64,000 nt of DNA, from assembly GCA_934047225.1 (NCBI GenBank), contig OW203986.1:11659221-11723220 (forward strand). Direction: 5' to 3'. The DNA comes from Ypsolopha sequella. Its lineage: Eukaryota; Arthropoda; Insecta; Lepidoptera; Ypsolophidae. Each line of letters starts with the position of its first letter. Positions within the stretch are counted from its first letter, which is position 1. Below, one piece after another: positions 1-12,600 of this stretch. The position numbers and the translations under genes are program-made. The notes below the pieces were generated by a model that was given only the letters and a program-made list of their open reading frames with translations, had not been told where the DNA came from and made no database searches.

Positions 1-273
1 AAATAACTCAAGAGTTGGTTTCCTTGCGTAGAGGAAACTCCTCTATGCTTCCTTCTTAGTTTATAATTCTGCAACTTTTGCAGTAAATAAAGACAATTAG
101 ACGGAAGTCGAAGGCTTTATTGATTTTTGACAGACGAGAATTTTGGTTGGCCCATTTGTCTAATTGCCTTGGACGCTACTTTTTAACCCAGGATATCAAC
201 TTTTTGTTCCGGGTCCGCACAAAACCAGAAACCATCAGTTCAAACTGGTTTAACAATAATTCTCACCTTCCAG

Positions 274-443
274 CGGACACCTTACAAGAGGTGGAGCTGC
301 CAGTGATCTCGACGGCGGAGTGCCGTCGCAGGACTCGCCTGCTGCCCTTGTACAGGGTCACCGACGACATGTTCTGTGCGGGGTACGAGCGGGGCGGGCG
401 GGACGCCTGTCTCGGTGACTCGGGGGGACCACTCATGTGCCAG
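274..443 (+). CDS. Protease penultimate coding exon (catalytic Ser)
   Basis: The acceptor is cttccag ending at 273 and the donor is cag/gtttgt after 443. The exon enters in phase 1 (a split codon before GAC ACC) and leaves in phase 0. The open frame continues upstream to about 120, but that stretch does not look like protease, so the start at 274 is preferred. Confidence 0.8.
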
Positions 444-1941
444 GTTTGTTCATATTTCACATTGTTTTAATTTAAAAAGGAGAAGAGCATTATACTTTCA
501 ATTTTTTTTCACCACCACGTGTAAGTGACATAAATTTCAAGCAAAATAAGTGCTCAGTAAAGCCGATTTTAAAGGGTTTAATTTTAGTTTTAGTGCTGTC
601 AAAACTTGAAAATTTCCAATGTACCTCTAAGGATTTTTTCGCGATGAAGAAAATTTAGTTTTCACAGCACGAAAACTAAAATTAAAGCCTTCAGAATCGG
701 CCATAATGTCTAGATTCAATGACCCTTTTTGTGAAATTCGTAAATTGTTTATTTCGTGTTCCTTACAAGCGCAAGCCCAGCCGCGAGTCAATTACTATGG
801 GAGGTGAACATTTTATTTTGCGAAATTGGGAGAAAGTGTTATCGATCCGTGATACTGATCACTTACTAAGTCTCCAGTATGAATCTGGTTGCATAATTAA
901 TGTCACCTTAAACAAGGTGTAATCGTTAAGTGTGACCAGGGGATTATTCCGTAACCATTAAAGATATCAAAAAAAAATTTAACTGATATCGAAAGTACGT
1001 TACCTAATCAGTAAAATGACATCAATAAATTTTTGAAAATCAAACGAGAAGTATCCAAAATTTTGACATTAAACATTCCCATACATTGTATCGCACAACA
1101 AGGATGTCACTTCGAACATCTGCTTTGATTCCAAAATTTTGTACTTACTAAGAAATAAATATTATTCAATTAAAAGATAGTTTTATTACTTTGTTAGGTT
1201 AATAAACAGTTTCCTTTAATATCAGTACTAAGCTAAAATAACCTTTTAAAATAAGAAAACTAAAACCTTTCTACTAATCTCATACTAAATGTACGGGAAT
1301 GTTTAATGTCAAAATTTTGGGTACTTGTCGTTTGATTTTCAAAAACTTTTTGATGTCATTTTACAGATTAGGTATCGTACTTTCGATATCAGTTTGAAAT
1401 TTTTTGATATCTGTAATAGTTACGGAATAATCGCCAGGTCACACTTAACGATTACACCCTGTATATTGTTTATCTTGGAGGCAACAGCACCCTTATATCC
1501 TAAATATTGTAATGCAGAGCATGAATCTGTTTGCTAATCACCTGTACATTTGTTCTCTTACAGGAGGCCGACCACAAATGGTACATTTACGGCGTGACGA
1601 GTAACGGGTACGGTTGCGCGCGCGCGAATCGTCCCGGCGTCTATACCAAAGTGTCGCATTACATCGAGTGGATCGACAACGTCATCGCCACACACACGCC
1701 AGCGATCAACGACACCTTCGCTATTGACGAATCGGACTCGGAAGAGTTCTACACGGATCTCGAGGCCGCTGAGAACGGGAGAGCGACCAAGTTTGACACC
1801 TGCAGGGGCCATCGCTGTCCCCTGGGCGAGTGTTTGCCGGCTTCTAGTGTTTGCAACGGCTTTCTTGAATGCTCTGATGGTAGCGACGAATGGGAATGCA
1901 GCACGGCAACTAGTAACTCGAGCAAACTTGATCCGGATTGA
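274..1941 (+). CDS. Trypsin-like serine protease with C-terminal LDLa repeat (3' part of gene)
   Basis: Spliced from 274-443 and 1564-1941; the 5' part lies outside the window. The first exon carries the protease C-terminal half, including FCAGY and GDSGGP; the catalytic serine codon is at 420-422. The aspartate six residues before it is the one that gives S1A enzymes trypsin-like (Arg/Lys) specificity. The second exon carries the end of the fold ([17 protein letters not shown]), then an acidic linker and one LDL-receptor class A repeat (1801-1899) with six cysteines and the calcium-binding SDGSDE motif. The protein ends 14 residues later. The usual S214-W215-G216 is replaced by T-S-N, a change seen in some modular secreted proteases. 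A protease followed by an LDLa repeat fits nudel-like or other mosaic extracellular proteases. The family call is firm; the orthologue is not. Confidence 0.85.
912..1462. mobile_element. 551-bp terminal-inverted-repeat element (MITE) in the protease intron
   Basis: Arms of about 172 bases (912-1084 and 1291-1462) are reverse complements with few mismatches. The outer ends read acaaggtgtaatcg and its complement. The element fills most of the intron between the last two protease exons and has no coding capacity. The family is not identified. Confidence 0.8.
1564..1941 (+). CDS. Protease last coding exon (S1 C-terminus plus LDLa)
   Basis: The acceptor is ctcttacag ending at 1563. Phase 0 joins ...LMCQ to [11 protein letters not shown]. 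The stop codon TGA is at 1939-1941. The reading frame is GC-richer than the flanking intron and 3' UTR, as expected for coding DNA. Confidence 0.85.
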   Translation, partial: EADHKWYIYGVTSNGYGCARANRPGVYTKVSHYIEWIDNVIATHTPAINDTFAIDESDSEEFYTDLEAAENGRATKFDTCRGHRCPLGECLPASSVCNGFLECSDGSDEWECSTATSNSSKLDPD

Positions 1942-2502
1942 TATTAGCATATAATTTAGTTGATTTGATAACTTTTCAAATTCCTATATTTTTAAGAGGA
2001 ATGGTGTACAATATCTTAATTATGTTATGTATAAGCCAGTATAAACGTTAGACTAAAATCTGAATTCGACTGATATTTTGTAAGTATATTAAATTAATCG
2101 AAACGTAACTTTAAAGGATGGAGCATGAATCTCTAAAATCTTCCAAACATGTTCTGCATGTGATTCTAATTGATGTTTAAATCTATTCTATGCCATACTC
2201 TAAGATCTGGGTTGTGTAAATATAGTTTGTAATGATCAACCCACTTACGATTCAGGGGCTTGTACGATTAACTGAATTTATTGTTAATGATCCGCGTCTG
2301 TCTAACAAGATTTCCCGTTAAATTATAATATATTCAAATGAAGATCCTCTGGATAATTGTACGGAACCAGTTGATCCGCTAAGCCCCTAGTCTAGGTCAC
2401 ATGTTTACCACTATGCGTATTTTATTGCTAATATATTTATTGAACACATGGACTACCTTTTCCGTTTGAATGCTGGATTTCAAATGGACGATGTACGCCA
2501 TG

Positions 2503-2508
2503 AATAAA
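2503..2508 (+). terminator. Candidate polyadenylation signal of the protease gene
   Basis: AATAAA lies about 560 bases after the protease stop, in AT-rich sequence. No other gene signal lies between, so 1942 to about 2530 is read as 3' UTR. The cleavage site itself cannot be seen. Confidence 0.4.
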
Positions 2509-2541
2509 ATACACAATTTTAAATTAAAATTGAGTTCTTAA

Positions 2542-2547
2542 TTTATT
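2542..2547 (-). terminator. Candidate polyadenylation signal of capt
   Basis: AATAAA on the minus strand lies about 1.03 kb beyond the capt stop at 3577. If used, the capt 3' UTR would end almost exactly where the convergent protease transcript ends. Several other AT-rich positions could serve, so this is tentative. Confidence 0.25.
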
Positions 2548-3576
2548 TTCATATAGATTGATGTGGGTTCTAAATCAAACATTAGTTTTGCTTAAAAATA
2601 AGTTTAATCTCTCGACAAATAAATTTACAAAAATGCAAATGTGTTATACATTATCATCAAATTAAAGATGGCATTACAAATAAGTATAATCAATATAAAT
2701 TATTAGAGACGTCACGATACAGCAGTTGCATAATTATAATAAAATATAATGATTCATATTCTCGAAGTAATAATACTTTAATTATTGTTAGACGAATAAT
2801 CATCAATTCAAATAAAAATAATGTCCTTAAATGTAAAAGTATAATCACGTAAGATATTCTTAAATTAGGAATAAAAATTCAACACAGAAATGATATTTTT
2901 AAAATATAAACGTCACACGTAGGGGTTTTAGAATCACTGCCGTTTTAAAGATAAGTTAAAGTCGAGATAGAAATGATTTCTGAGTTGAAAGTCGATACAG
3001 TCACACGCCTTAAACTACCTTAACTAGATCTTGTACCCAGCGGCACTGCAAGCTCTCACCCGACTCAATATCGATGCAATAAGGAACATGTCGACTTAGG
3101 GTACAGATAGGTTTCATAAAGGCCAAAGAATACGTGAGTTATAATGACCTCTACGACAGTATTAGATAAATACCTCAACTTACTAAGACCGAGCGAACTG
3201 AGCATGACATCAAAATTATAGGACAATTCACTGATCACACCCGAAACCAATAATGCCCGAAAAACATCGTAGCTAAATTACCTAACTTTGCATTGTGCTT
3301 TAATATTCTGTTGTCCAAAAAGTTTTGCCAAACCGTGCAAAATAATGTTACAAATATACATACGAGGGCGAACCCCAAGATGCAAAATACGTGATTTATG
3401 AGAAGCTACAATTAAAATAACCCTCCCATTTCAAAACTAAGTAAGTACCAAGTTTAAAATACAAAAGTGAAATCAAAGGTTACTTACATAAGACTGATAG
3501 TTTGCTCGTTACTTATATGTTCTTACTGTTTTGTAATGGGACAGTGAGTAAATTCGGGCGTGATGTGACGTCATAT

Positions 3577-3663
3577 TTAACCCTTGTTGTCGACGGGGGT
3601 AGTCACGAGACCGGCCGGCTTGCTCAACTTCGTCTTGAATTGCTCCGGGATCGGATGCTCCGA
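3577..3663 (-). CDS. capt: capt coding exon 9 (C-terminus)
   Basis: A short 29-codon exon beginning [13 protein letters not shown] and ending with TAA at 3579-3577. The acceptor is gtttccag. The first ten residues match the usual PVPEQFKT tail of CAP; the last ones (TTPVDNKG) are more variable. Confidence 0.9.
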   Translation of the reverse strand, partial: SEHPIPEQFKTKLSKPAGLVTTPVDNKG

Positions 3664-6600
3664 CTGGAAACAGGTAAACAGACAAATAAACTAAGGTTCT
3701 AGAAGAAACACTGAGGAACTAATTAGCCGTGACCAGTCAATGTAGGTTGTTATACAACAGATGGACTCTTTTGTGTATTTTGCCGTGCCGTGAGAAATCG
3801 TGGGGTTACTAATAACATAAAAAAACTGATTATTGTGGAACCCTTTACAGTTACTAAAATAGTATTTTGTGCAAGTGTAACATAATGTGAGACACTGGGA
3901 CACGAGTCCTTGTTTACGAAACGAATGAAGTGAGTGAACTGAACATGAACTTCAGATGCGTCGTCTGGTAATGCTGCCTTAAAACCAATCAGAAGCCACA
4001 AGGACAAAGGGGACGTGGCTTGAGAAATAAGGTCGGGACTTATTACTATTCACTATTGGCTCTCTCAAATTATTATGACACGGCTAGGACGATTATTACG
4101 TCCCAAAGTGATGGGTGGTGAGCCTTATCGCCGTAGTTCAAGCAGAAACACACGCTGTGTTACTACAAACGGGTGTTTAAACGATGTTTAACTTTAGACA
4201 GTGTTTAAATGTGTTGCTGTCACTTTTTTACAATATGAAAGAAAAGGGGACAACAACAGATTTAAACACTGTCTAAAGTTAAACACCGTTTTGTAGTATC
4301 ACCGACGCTTTTTAGGGCACACAGATTTCCTTGCGATGTTTTCCTTCACCGTTCAGCCAGTAGTAAGTTACCAAAGTGGACGAAGGGGTTTTATAGTGTA
4401 TTAACTTTTCTTCTCGACTACAATCTGTCCAGCTGCTAATTTGTCCAGCTGAGAAACTGTCCAGCTGAGAATCTGTCCAGTTGCTCCGGAGGGGTATGAA
4501 CAAATACTATGCACATAAATTCCGAAAAACTTAAAGTTACTATTATTTGGAAAATGTAGAGATTTCCATTGCGCGGGTTCGTTTTTTTGGGAACATTGTT
4601 CAGAGTGATCAGTGGAGTATGTGGTTTTAAATAACCTATCTGTCCATTTACAGTCGGTATTTGACAGTTTTCAGTGTGCGAGTTAAAATGGAACAACGTG
4701 CATTAGAAATCCAAAAAGGGAGCTAGCTACCTCAAAAAATAATTGTGACTTACATAATCGCCATTCCCTTTGGGTATGAGCACGTTCATCTCGGAAGACT
4801 TGGAGCTGATGATCTCAACGTCAAGCGACTCCGGCGAGAGGTAGATCTGGCAACCGTCCGTCTTGTCCACTGACACTGTCGGTACCTTGCCCAGGACCTG
4901 CACGCAATACAGAAACAACATACTTTAGAACGGCGAGATGGTTATCAAAATGTGGGTGTAGGATATCTGATTGTTTAAGTAGCATAAAAAAAGTCAATAA
5001 TCTTTAATAAAACTCACTTGTACACTATTTCACACATTTAATTAATAGTTATACACCCAACCGGTTTCGAATAATTAAACAAAAATAATATTGGTTTTTA
5101 CAGCACGTAGTTGCAGTAGTTCGAAAATAAATAAAACCCCTTGAAAATTAATTAATTATTCGAAACCGGTTTGGTGTATAACTAATAATTAAATGTGTGA
5201 AATAGTGTACAAGTGAGTTTTATTAAAGATGCTTTCCAAGTTTCACCAAGTGCCGACAATCGCAAGTATAAATTATAAAAGTCAATGAGCCTTTTTATTT
5301 AACCCTCTTAGTTATCATTATCGTAAAAGCAATAGATCGCAATCTAGATCCTGGCTCGGACACATCTTAGATTAACCTGCTGAAATATTCGCATCTTTAA
5401 TAATATGTGGTAATTTTTTAACAGATTGTTCTAGAACTGTGTACAAGCATTTCGATGGTACAAGCCCATAGCCAGGAATATTTTTGAATTTTATAATTCC
5501 AAAGATTTGGGGGGGATAGGACACCCATATCTCCCCCTCTGTCTACGGGACTGACTGTGTGTACGCGTAACATATGAGAACCAATATATTGTGTATCCTC
5601 TTGGTCGCGAAATAACCTGTATGAGTTGTTATTATTTTCTCGTTTATGGCTTCTGATGTGTGTGACTAACACATTCGGCCTTCCTATAAATAATATAGAC
5701 GAAGAAGGTCGCACCGCACCTCCTAAATCTATGATAAACACTCTATCAAAGATTGTAAAAAATACAACATGAAAATATTTGAAAGCATGAGTCATCACGT
5801 CAAGATTGACAAGTGTCCTCTCACCAAAACATATTTTGATAAAGTTTTATCGTGATTTAAATCGAGATGCTTTGTAATATTGTATTTTAGTATTTATAGT
5901 ACAAAGTATGGATACGCGACAGATGTTCGAACCGGACTTATTAAATTGCTGGGAGTACTTTTTAGAGGAATACGCGGAACCGATTGGTCTTTTCCTCGTT
6001 AGTATGGTAACCACGCTTTATCTTCGGCTAACACTAATAAATATTGTAAGTGTTTCATTTATTTGATGATTCATCTTAACCTATTTTACTGTAGGATAAG
6101 TAAAAACGTAACTGAATGGTACCTAAAAAGGGGTAAACCTCTACTCAGATGGGATGAACAGCCAGGGATAGACGAGCCTGGTCCTCTAAAAAGATTGTTT
6201 TGCATGAATCACATTATGATTCTGTTCTAATGCCGTCTCTTTTGCACGCGTGAAAAAACTGTGACTCTATCCTACTTTCAAATCATTTTATGATTCACCC
6301 AAGTCTGCCTTTTTAGATCCCCTGGAAGCTGTTGGTGGAGGCAGACATTCCGAATTAACTAGCTTCTGTTAAATGTAAATAGTTATTGATGTTACCTACA
6401 TATCTCGTTAAATAATTTATTCTGTAAATAAAGGCTTTAATAATAATAATTATTATTAAACTACTTTTACTTAAGTTCAAATATTAATTGACCTGGTGGC
6501 AAAGCGGGGCACCCAGTAAATCAGGTCTTTCAGGTCTAGTACAGGGGCCCTTACAACTTGTGTAAATACTGTGTTTTTGAACAATAAAGCTATTATCTTA

Positions 6601-9600
6601 TTATATAAAAAAACAAAGATTTTTCTTTTTAGGTGATATTCACTCTGAAATATGTCCCAACTGGCCTCTACATGTATAAGTTAGCGAAAGGAGTTTACGT
6701 ACATACGAGGAGAAGAATACAGCAGAAGAAAGTTGAACTTAAAGAAGTACAACTGGAAGTAAGTGTCGGTTTTTTGTCGTCACAACAGTCCAAATAAGAC
6801 AGCACGAGATATCGTTATTCACGTCCCAAAAATGCTGGAGACTAAGCAATTGAGATTTTCGTTATTTGCTTTTTGCACTGCTTGTGTATTACGTTAAAGA
6901 TAGATCTTCACGACATGAGTCGTCCCCGGGGAGGCGTCAGAGATGTTTATGGACTGTGAAATGCCAGTCTACACTCTTAAACCCACATTTTACAGACGAT
7001 TATTATGTCTAAGCGTGATGGGTGGTGAGCCCTATCGCTGTACTTCGGGCACAAATATGAACCCAAACACAGCTTAATGTACCTTCTGAAGCAAGTTAAC
7101 CGATGGAACGCCAGTGGCACTATTAAAGTGCCACGGATTTTTTAACATACGATCGTCGATGGCACACCCATTAGTGCCATACAATTTTACCGTTTGATTG
7201 TCTATGAACCATGACAACATTGAGTAAAACGATTATACCATTCTGTTGGTCATTTATCTGGAAATCTATTCTGGTTTTACATCGATGGATTGTTGAATGA
7301 AAATGAAAAGTTTCTTCGGAAGTGCAAATATAGCGGACGGCTGTTTTGCCCTAAAATTGAATATGTCGTGTTTTTTGATATCTTAATAGCTTTTAGTCGT
7401 TATTGTTTGTTGCAAAATTATTTTATTATAAATGAAGATGTCTGTGATGTGACTTATATCGAAACAAAGTGGGCGCAAGTGAAGTAGTGTCAAGTGTTTC
7501 GGATTGCCTTTTTTTATTATGTAAAAACACTTGAGAATTTAAATTTGACATGTATCAGGATGATATCATTGATCTTTTGAGACGTATAAGTTTAGTACAA
7601 AAGCCATAATAAGTATTTTTGCAAGTCAAGGTCACGTCCACGGGTTTTTTTTTTGCCGCGCGACTCTCTACGGAATCGCTAAATCGGTTAAGGGATTTAA
7701 ACCGGTGACCTTTGGATTAGTGGCCGAGTACTCGAAACACAGGCACACAGAGGCAGTTGTTAAAGAAAACTTTCTAAATTCTCAACAGATAGAACTAGTG
7801 AACACAAAGTTGTGCACCCGCGACGTGGAAATCCAGGAGCGTACAGCGGAGCTACAGCGCGCCACCGAACACTTGAAGCAGCTACGCGCGCTCGTGAGAC
7901 ACGTCATAGCGAGCTCGACGGACTTGCAACAAGTGCTAAATAGCGCTGAACATTCTAAGTTTGGCAGCGCACCGCCTAGCGAGATCGGGTCGCGGGCAGG
8001 TAATCCAAAATTATTAAATTCTCTCGTTATAAAATAATGTGGTAGAGCTGATGCCGGGCTCGATTGTGGAGGTACCACCATCTTACTCGCAAACCCCAAA
8101 GTGTAAGAGGACAGCTCTCAATCAGGCACAACCTGGTGCCCGGGACCGATTGATGACGGTATATCCATCCCCCATTTTCCGGCCGATATACAAAACAGAA
8201 TGGTGACGGGCAGCGCAGCGTCACTGGTGCAAGGGTTTCGGCACCACGCTCACCAACCCGCCTGCTTAGCGTGTTTGGCATTTCTTCCAGGAGGACTGCC
8301 AATAGTGGCGAAATCTTGGAAAGATGGATGGATGCTATAAAATAAAAAGAGATAACGAATTTGACCACCAAAGCAAAAATTTCCTTTGTCTTATCTTAAT
8401 AATACGGCCAAGAGGAATCTGATTCATAATACTGCTTTAACCCAGAAACTGGCTAAATTTGATAAACCGAAGATTGATTTCTTAAGACTTGTGACTAAGA
8501 GACTATATACAACTTATTTTCAGATAATGAATTCGTAAACGATCTCATAAAGGAACTCCAAAAAGGTTGGGCGAGCGACACAGGATTCCCCGTGAAGGAG
8601 AAACGCATGGAATGCGGTGAACAGCCGGACATCGAGGCCACATCCACGGACGGGAGTGTGTACTCCTCCATTGTGGACGGCGTTGATGATATGAAGCAGG
8701 ACTGCCGCGTCAGGATTGTCAAGGTCACCAATGTGTACAAGGTCGCGTACTTGAGGAATTATATCAAACAGAAGCGGTTGCGGAGGGCTTCTAAGCAGGC
8801 CTTATTGAAGAAAAAGGTAAGCAACACAATGTTTAAACAAAGATTTTTCTTTTTAGATGATATTCACTCTGAAATATGTCCAACCAAGCCTAACCCTTAC
8901 TCGTGAGATAAAACAGCTGTAGCTGAATGAAAATCCATGGAAATAATATTAAAGCCCTATAGGTACTTTATAGTCTGATATATATGATGACACGCAGTTT
9001 TCTGTTACACTTTTGAGCGTCTGGCTCTTGATCCGATCAAATTCTTTCAGCAGAATTGTCACAATTAAAAGTTACTGGTCAGAAGATACTAAAACTTTTA
9101 AAAATGTACATCAAAACGTACAAATACGTCATAATATTTTCTGTCCAGATGGAGAGCGTCAAGAAGCTACTCGAAGACTGGCAAAAGGCTCTGAACACTG
9201 TCATCAACACGAAGCTCACTGTCCTCGGCTCTCAGCAAATCGACGCCGATTACCAAGATAACGATGAGTACCCCAAGTTCAACTTTTGCTCCGGCTCCGA
9301 TAGTGATTTCAAAGAGGTTTATTTCGATCAAAATAATTTAGGATGGCAATACAGTAACAGCCAGTTTAGCTGTGATGAATTCAATGAGCCGGATACGAAC
9401 AGAGACGGTTATATGCCGGATATGTGCGGTGAACTGACGGATTCCTACACCTGTGAGTATAGCCCACAGGCTCCAGTGAATGTCCTGTTCGTTTTGCCGG
9501 AAGAAACTAATAGCCAGCTGGCTATTGAAGAGTCGAGAAGTGAAAATGGCGAAATGGAAACAACGGATATGGATCGATGAATTCTTTTGTTTTTTTTAGA

Positions 9601-12600
9601 TCAATTGTTTATTTCTATGTTTAACCTAATAAATAATGTGAAAATATTGGAGTAGCGAGTATTTTATTTATATATAAATATTGTACAAGTCGCTACGTAT
9701 AAATGAAAATTTCTAAACGCTACAAAACACATATTAAAGATCAGATAAGATATACAGATATGCTTTTATTTCACAGGTATTAGGCCTTGAGATAAATGTA
9801 GATGTTTCGTTTCTTTCTAGCCGTTCAAGCCGCTCAGCATTGTGCAGTTCATTGCAATATTCTAAGTGTATACAAATTATAAGTTTGTTGGTGCTTATAA
9901 CTTATTAAAGGCGTTGCAAATTTGGAATAAAACTTAAAGCTAACATTATTAAATTATCTTAAATTAATTGGATAAAAATTCAACTAATAAACAACAAATA
10001 ACATAAAAGTGAAAAACAAATAAAATTAAAATCAAAACAAAAACAAAAATAAAAAGGACAGATTATAATCAACTGTTCTGTTAAAAAATCCTCAACACAG
10101 TAGTAACATTTTTAATAAGAAAAATTTGAATACAAAAAATGTGTTCTTTTCCATCTGATTTGAAATCTGCGGTTATGAAACCAGAAAATTTTCTTACCAT
10201 GGAGATAAATATTCAACTAATAAACAACAAATAACATAACAGTGAAAAACAAATAGAAACAAAAATAAAAAGGGCAGATTATAATAAATTTTTCTGTTAA
10301 AAAATCCTCAACCGAGTAGTAACATTTTTAATAAGAAAATTTTTAATATAAAAAAATGTGTTCTTTTCCATCTGATTTGAAATCTGCGGTTATTTTACCA
10401 GAAATTTTTCTAACCATGTAGTATGGGCTGTAGTTTAACATTTTTATTCGAGACATTGGCAAGTACCATATTTTTTATATTTTTAACTTAACACTTGTAC
10501 AATTTGTTTCATGAATTCATAAAATGAAACAAGTGTTTAGTTAAAAAGTAAGAAGATTGCTACCGAAATCTGATACGAGCGATGACCGGTTCTGAGAGAA
10601 GCATGGGGGTCAATCAAAATCCTTACCTGCTCCGCGCAAACCATGGGCGAATGGCACTTCGATTTGTCTATGATAGCAATATTTGGCTTTCACCGATTAG
10701 AACTACGGCCAGAAAATAAAAATAAAAAAAGACAATATTCGTACCCTTATAAATCCTTCAAATACTGTAGTTGTGTTCGGTCTGTAATAGTCTGCATGCT
10801 TCGGAAGGCAAGGTAAGGGTCCGTGTGAGGTCAGATGCACAACTTTAAATGACCATTTCACGGTCAATCGATTTAATAGAAATAATAGATAATGGACTAT
10901 AGGGCTGATCTATTTATCTTAGAAAAAACGCTTAAGCTTTAAGATCGCTCGATTGAAAAAAATTACCTCTAAATTCCTGTTTTTTCAATTATTAAAGAGA
11001 CTTCCTTAAATCATTCAACCCCGTCTATTGTCTTAGAATATTTTAATAAGTTCATATATAGGTAGAAGCCGAGTTATTAAATAGCGTGATTTCATGAGCG
11101 CGTGTTTCTCGGTAGTCGTAACAGCCAAGGCTCAGAGCGCGCTATTTTAAACTAAAAGGAAACGTCATAGAGTTCAGTTCTGTCTGACTGATGCAAAATG
11201 AGGTGCTCAATCTGACTTTATATGCATCCTTAAGCTGTGGGTCCTTATTTGTTCTTAAGTACGACGATACGGCTCACCAACCATCACGCAATAATCGTTG
11301 GTAAAACTTGGGTGTATGTGTGTGAACTTTCACTCCCTGGGTGATTCATATGGTGACGATGTATTATATATACATCAAAAAATAAAATATATCGTCACGA
11401 CATGAATTCCCGAGGGGGTGTCAGAGGTGTTCCGAGCGAGAACTGTGAAATGAATGTCACAGTCCACACTCGGTTCACCCGCGTTTCACCGACGATTTTT
11501 ACGTCCAAACGTGATGAGTGGTGAATCCTATCGTCGTTCATCGGGCACAAACACATGCTTTTTAGGGCATGCAGATTTCCTTACGATGTTTTCCTTCACC
11601 GTTCAGCAAGTGTAAGTAAGAACAAATACTATGGATATAAATTCCGGAAAACTCATTGGTGCATGCCCGACCGGGGATCGAACCTGGATCTCAAGATTGA
11701 GAGGCTAGCGTTTTACCCCTGAGCTACCGCTACGATGTATTAATATATAAATATAGTGACCTGCATCTGCACTGACTGGCAGTTGACGAACTCGATGCTG
11801 GAGACGAGGTTCTCGAAGACGACGGCGCACTTGGTGCACGAGTCGAGCACGACGCCGTTCACCTTCCCCTTGACGGTGAGCGCCGAGTCGCGGCACCGGA
11901 ACATGTACACCACGTTGTTCATGTCCGCGTTATCCACCAACAAGTTCTGGTTGCCCTTCTGGTACTCCTGGAAATGTTACGGTTTTAGTTCACTTGTGAT
12001 CCAGATGAGTAAAAATATGATATTATATAAATTTCCTAAAGGTACATGTAGTATTGAGTATTGTAGTATATCAGTTCGGTTGTGACCACGACAGCCTACA
12101 GAGGCGTCGAAACGTCAAGCACATAACCGTTAAGGTATGTTGTATATTTCCGCGATTAAGACCCGAATATTATACTCATAAAGTGTGAAAATCGCGAAAG
12201 TTTAAAGTTTACTATGTATTATAGAGTTAAATTTTGATTGTGAATGTTGTTACTTCTTAATGGAAATAAAAATGCTTGATACACAGTTCTACAAATATGT
12301 ATGTAATACTTAGTCTATGGTCGACCGGTTTCATCGTTTAAACCACATCTTCAGGCACAACATTTTAAATTCGAAGCACAATAACACGATTTTGGAAATA
12401 CATTTTAAAAAGGTTGAATTTGTTTTTTTCTTCGAATAATTACGGTGGCTAACGATCGCATAATGCACCTGAATTGATCGTATAGTATGTGATAACGATC
12501 ATCGGGTAAGACGATCAAAGCGCACAAATAAAGGATGGAAGAGTTCAACGATCCAGGTGAGGACTTCGGTAGATTAGTTGGGAGAGCACTTGCCTTGTAA

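Noticed and set aside
120..273. The protease frame stays open upstream to an ATT/ATG near 120.
   Set aside because: The translation before 274 does not resemble the protease family, and a good acceptor ends at 273 with the right phase.
1558..1950. A 130-codon minus-strand ORF opposite the last protease exon.
   Set aside because: It is the shadow of a GC-rich coding exon; the plus-strand frame has clear protease and LDLa motifs.
5418..5798. A 126-codon minus-strand ORF in the capt intron.
   Set aside because: No family resemblance, poor codon pattern, no splice or start support.
7705..7788. An alternative start for the nested gene at 7705.
   Set aside because: The segment before 7789 is separated by a clear acceptor, and phase 0 joining to exon 2 continues the coiled-coil heptads.
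11665..11735. A tRNA gene on the minus strand.
   Set aside because: A and B boxes are present, but the sequence is continuous with a repeated SINE body, so it is a retroposon head.
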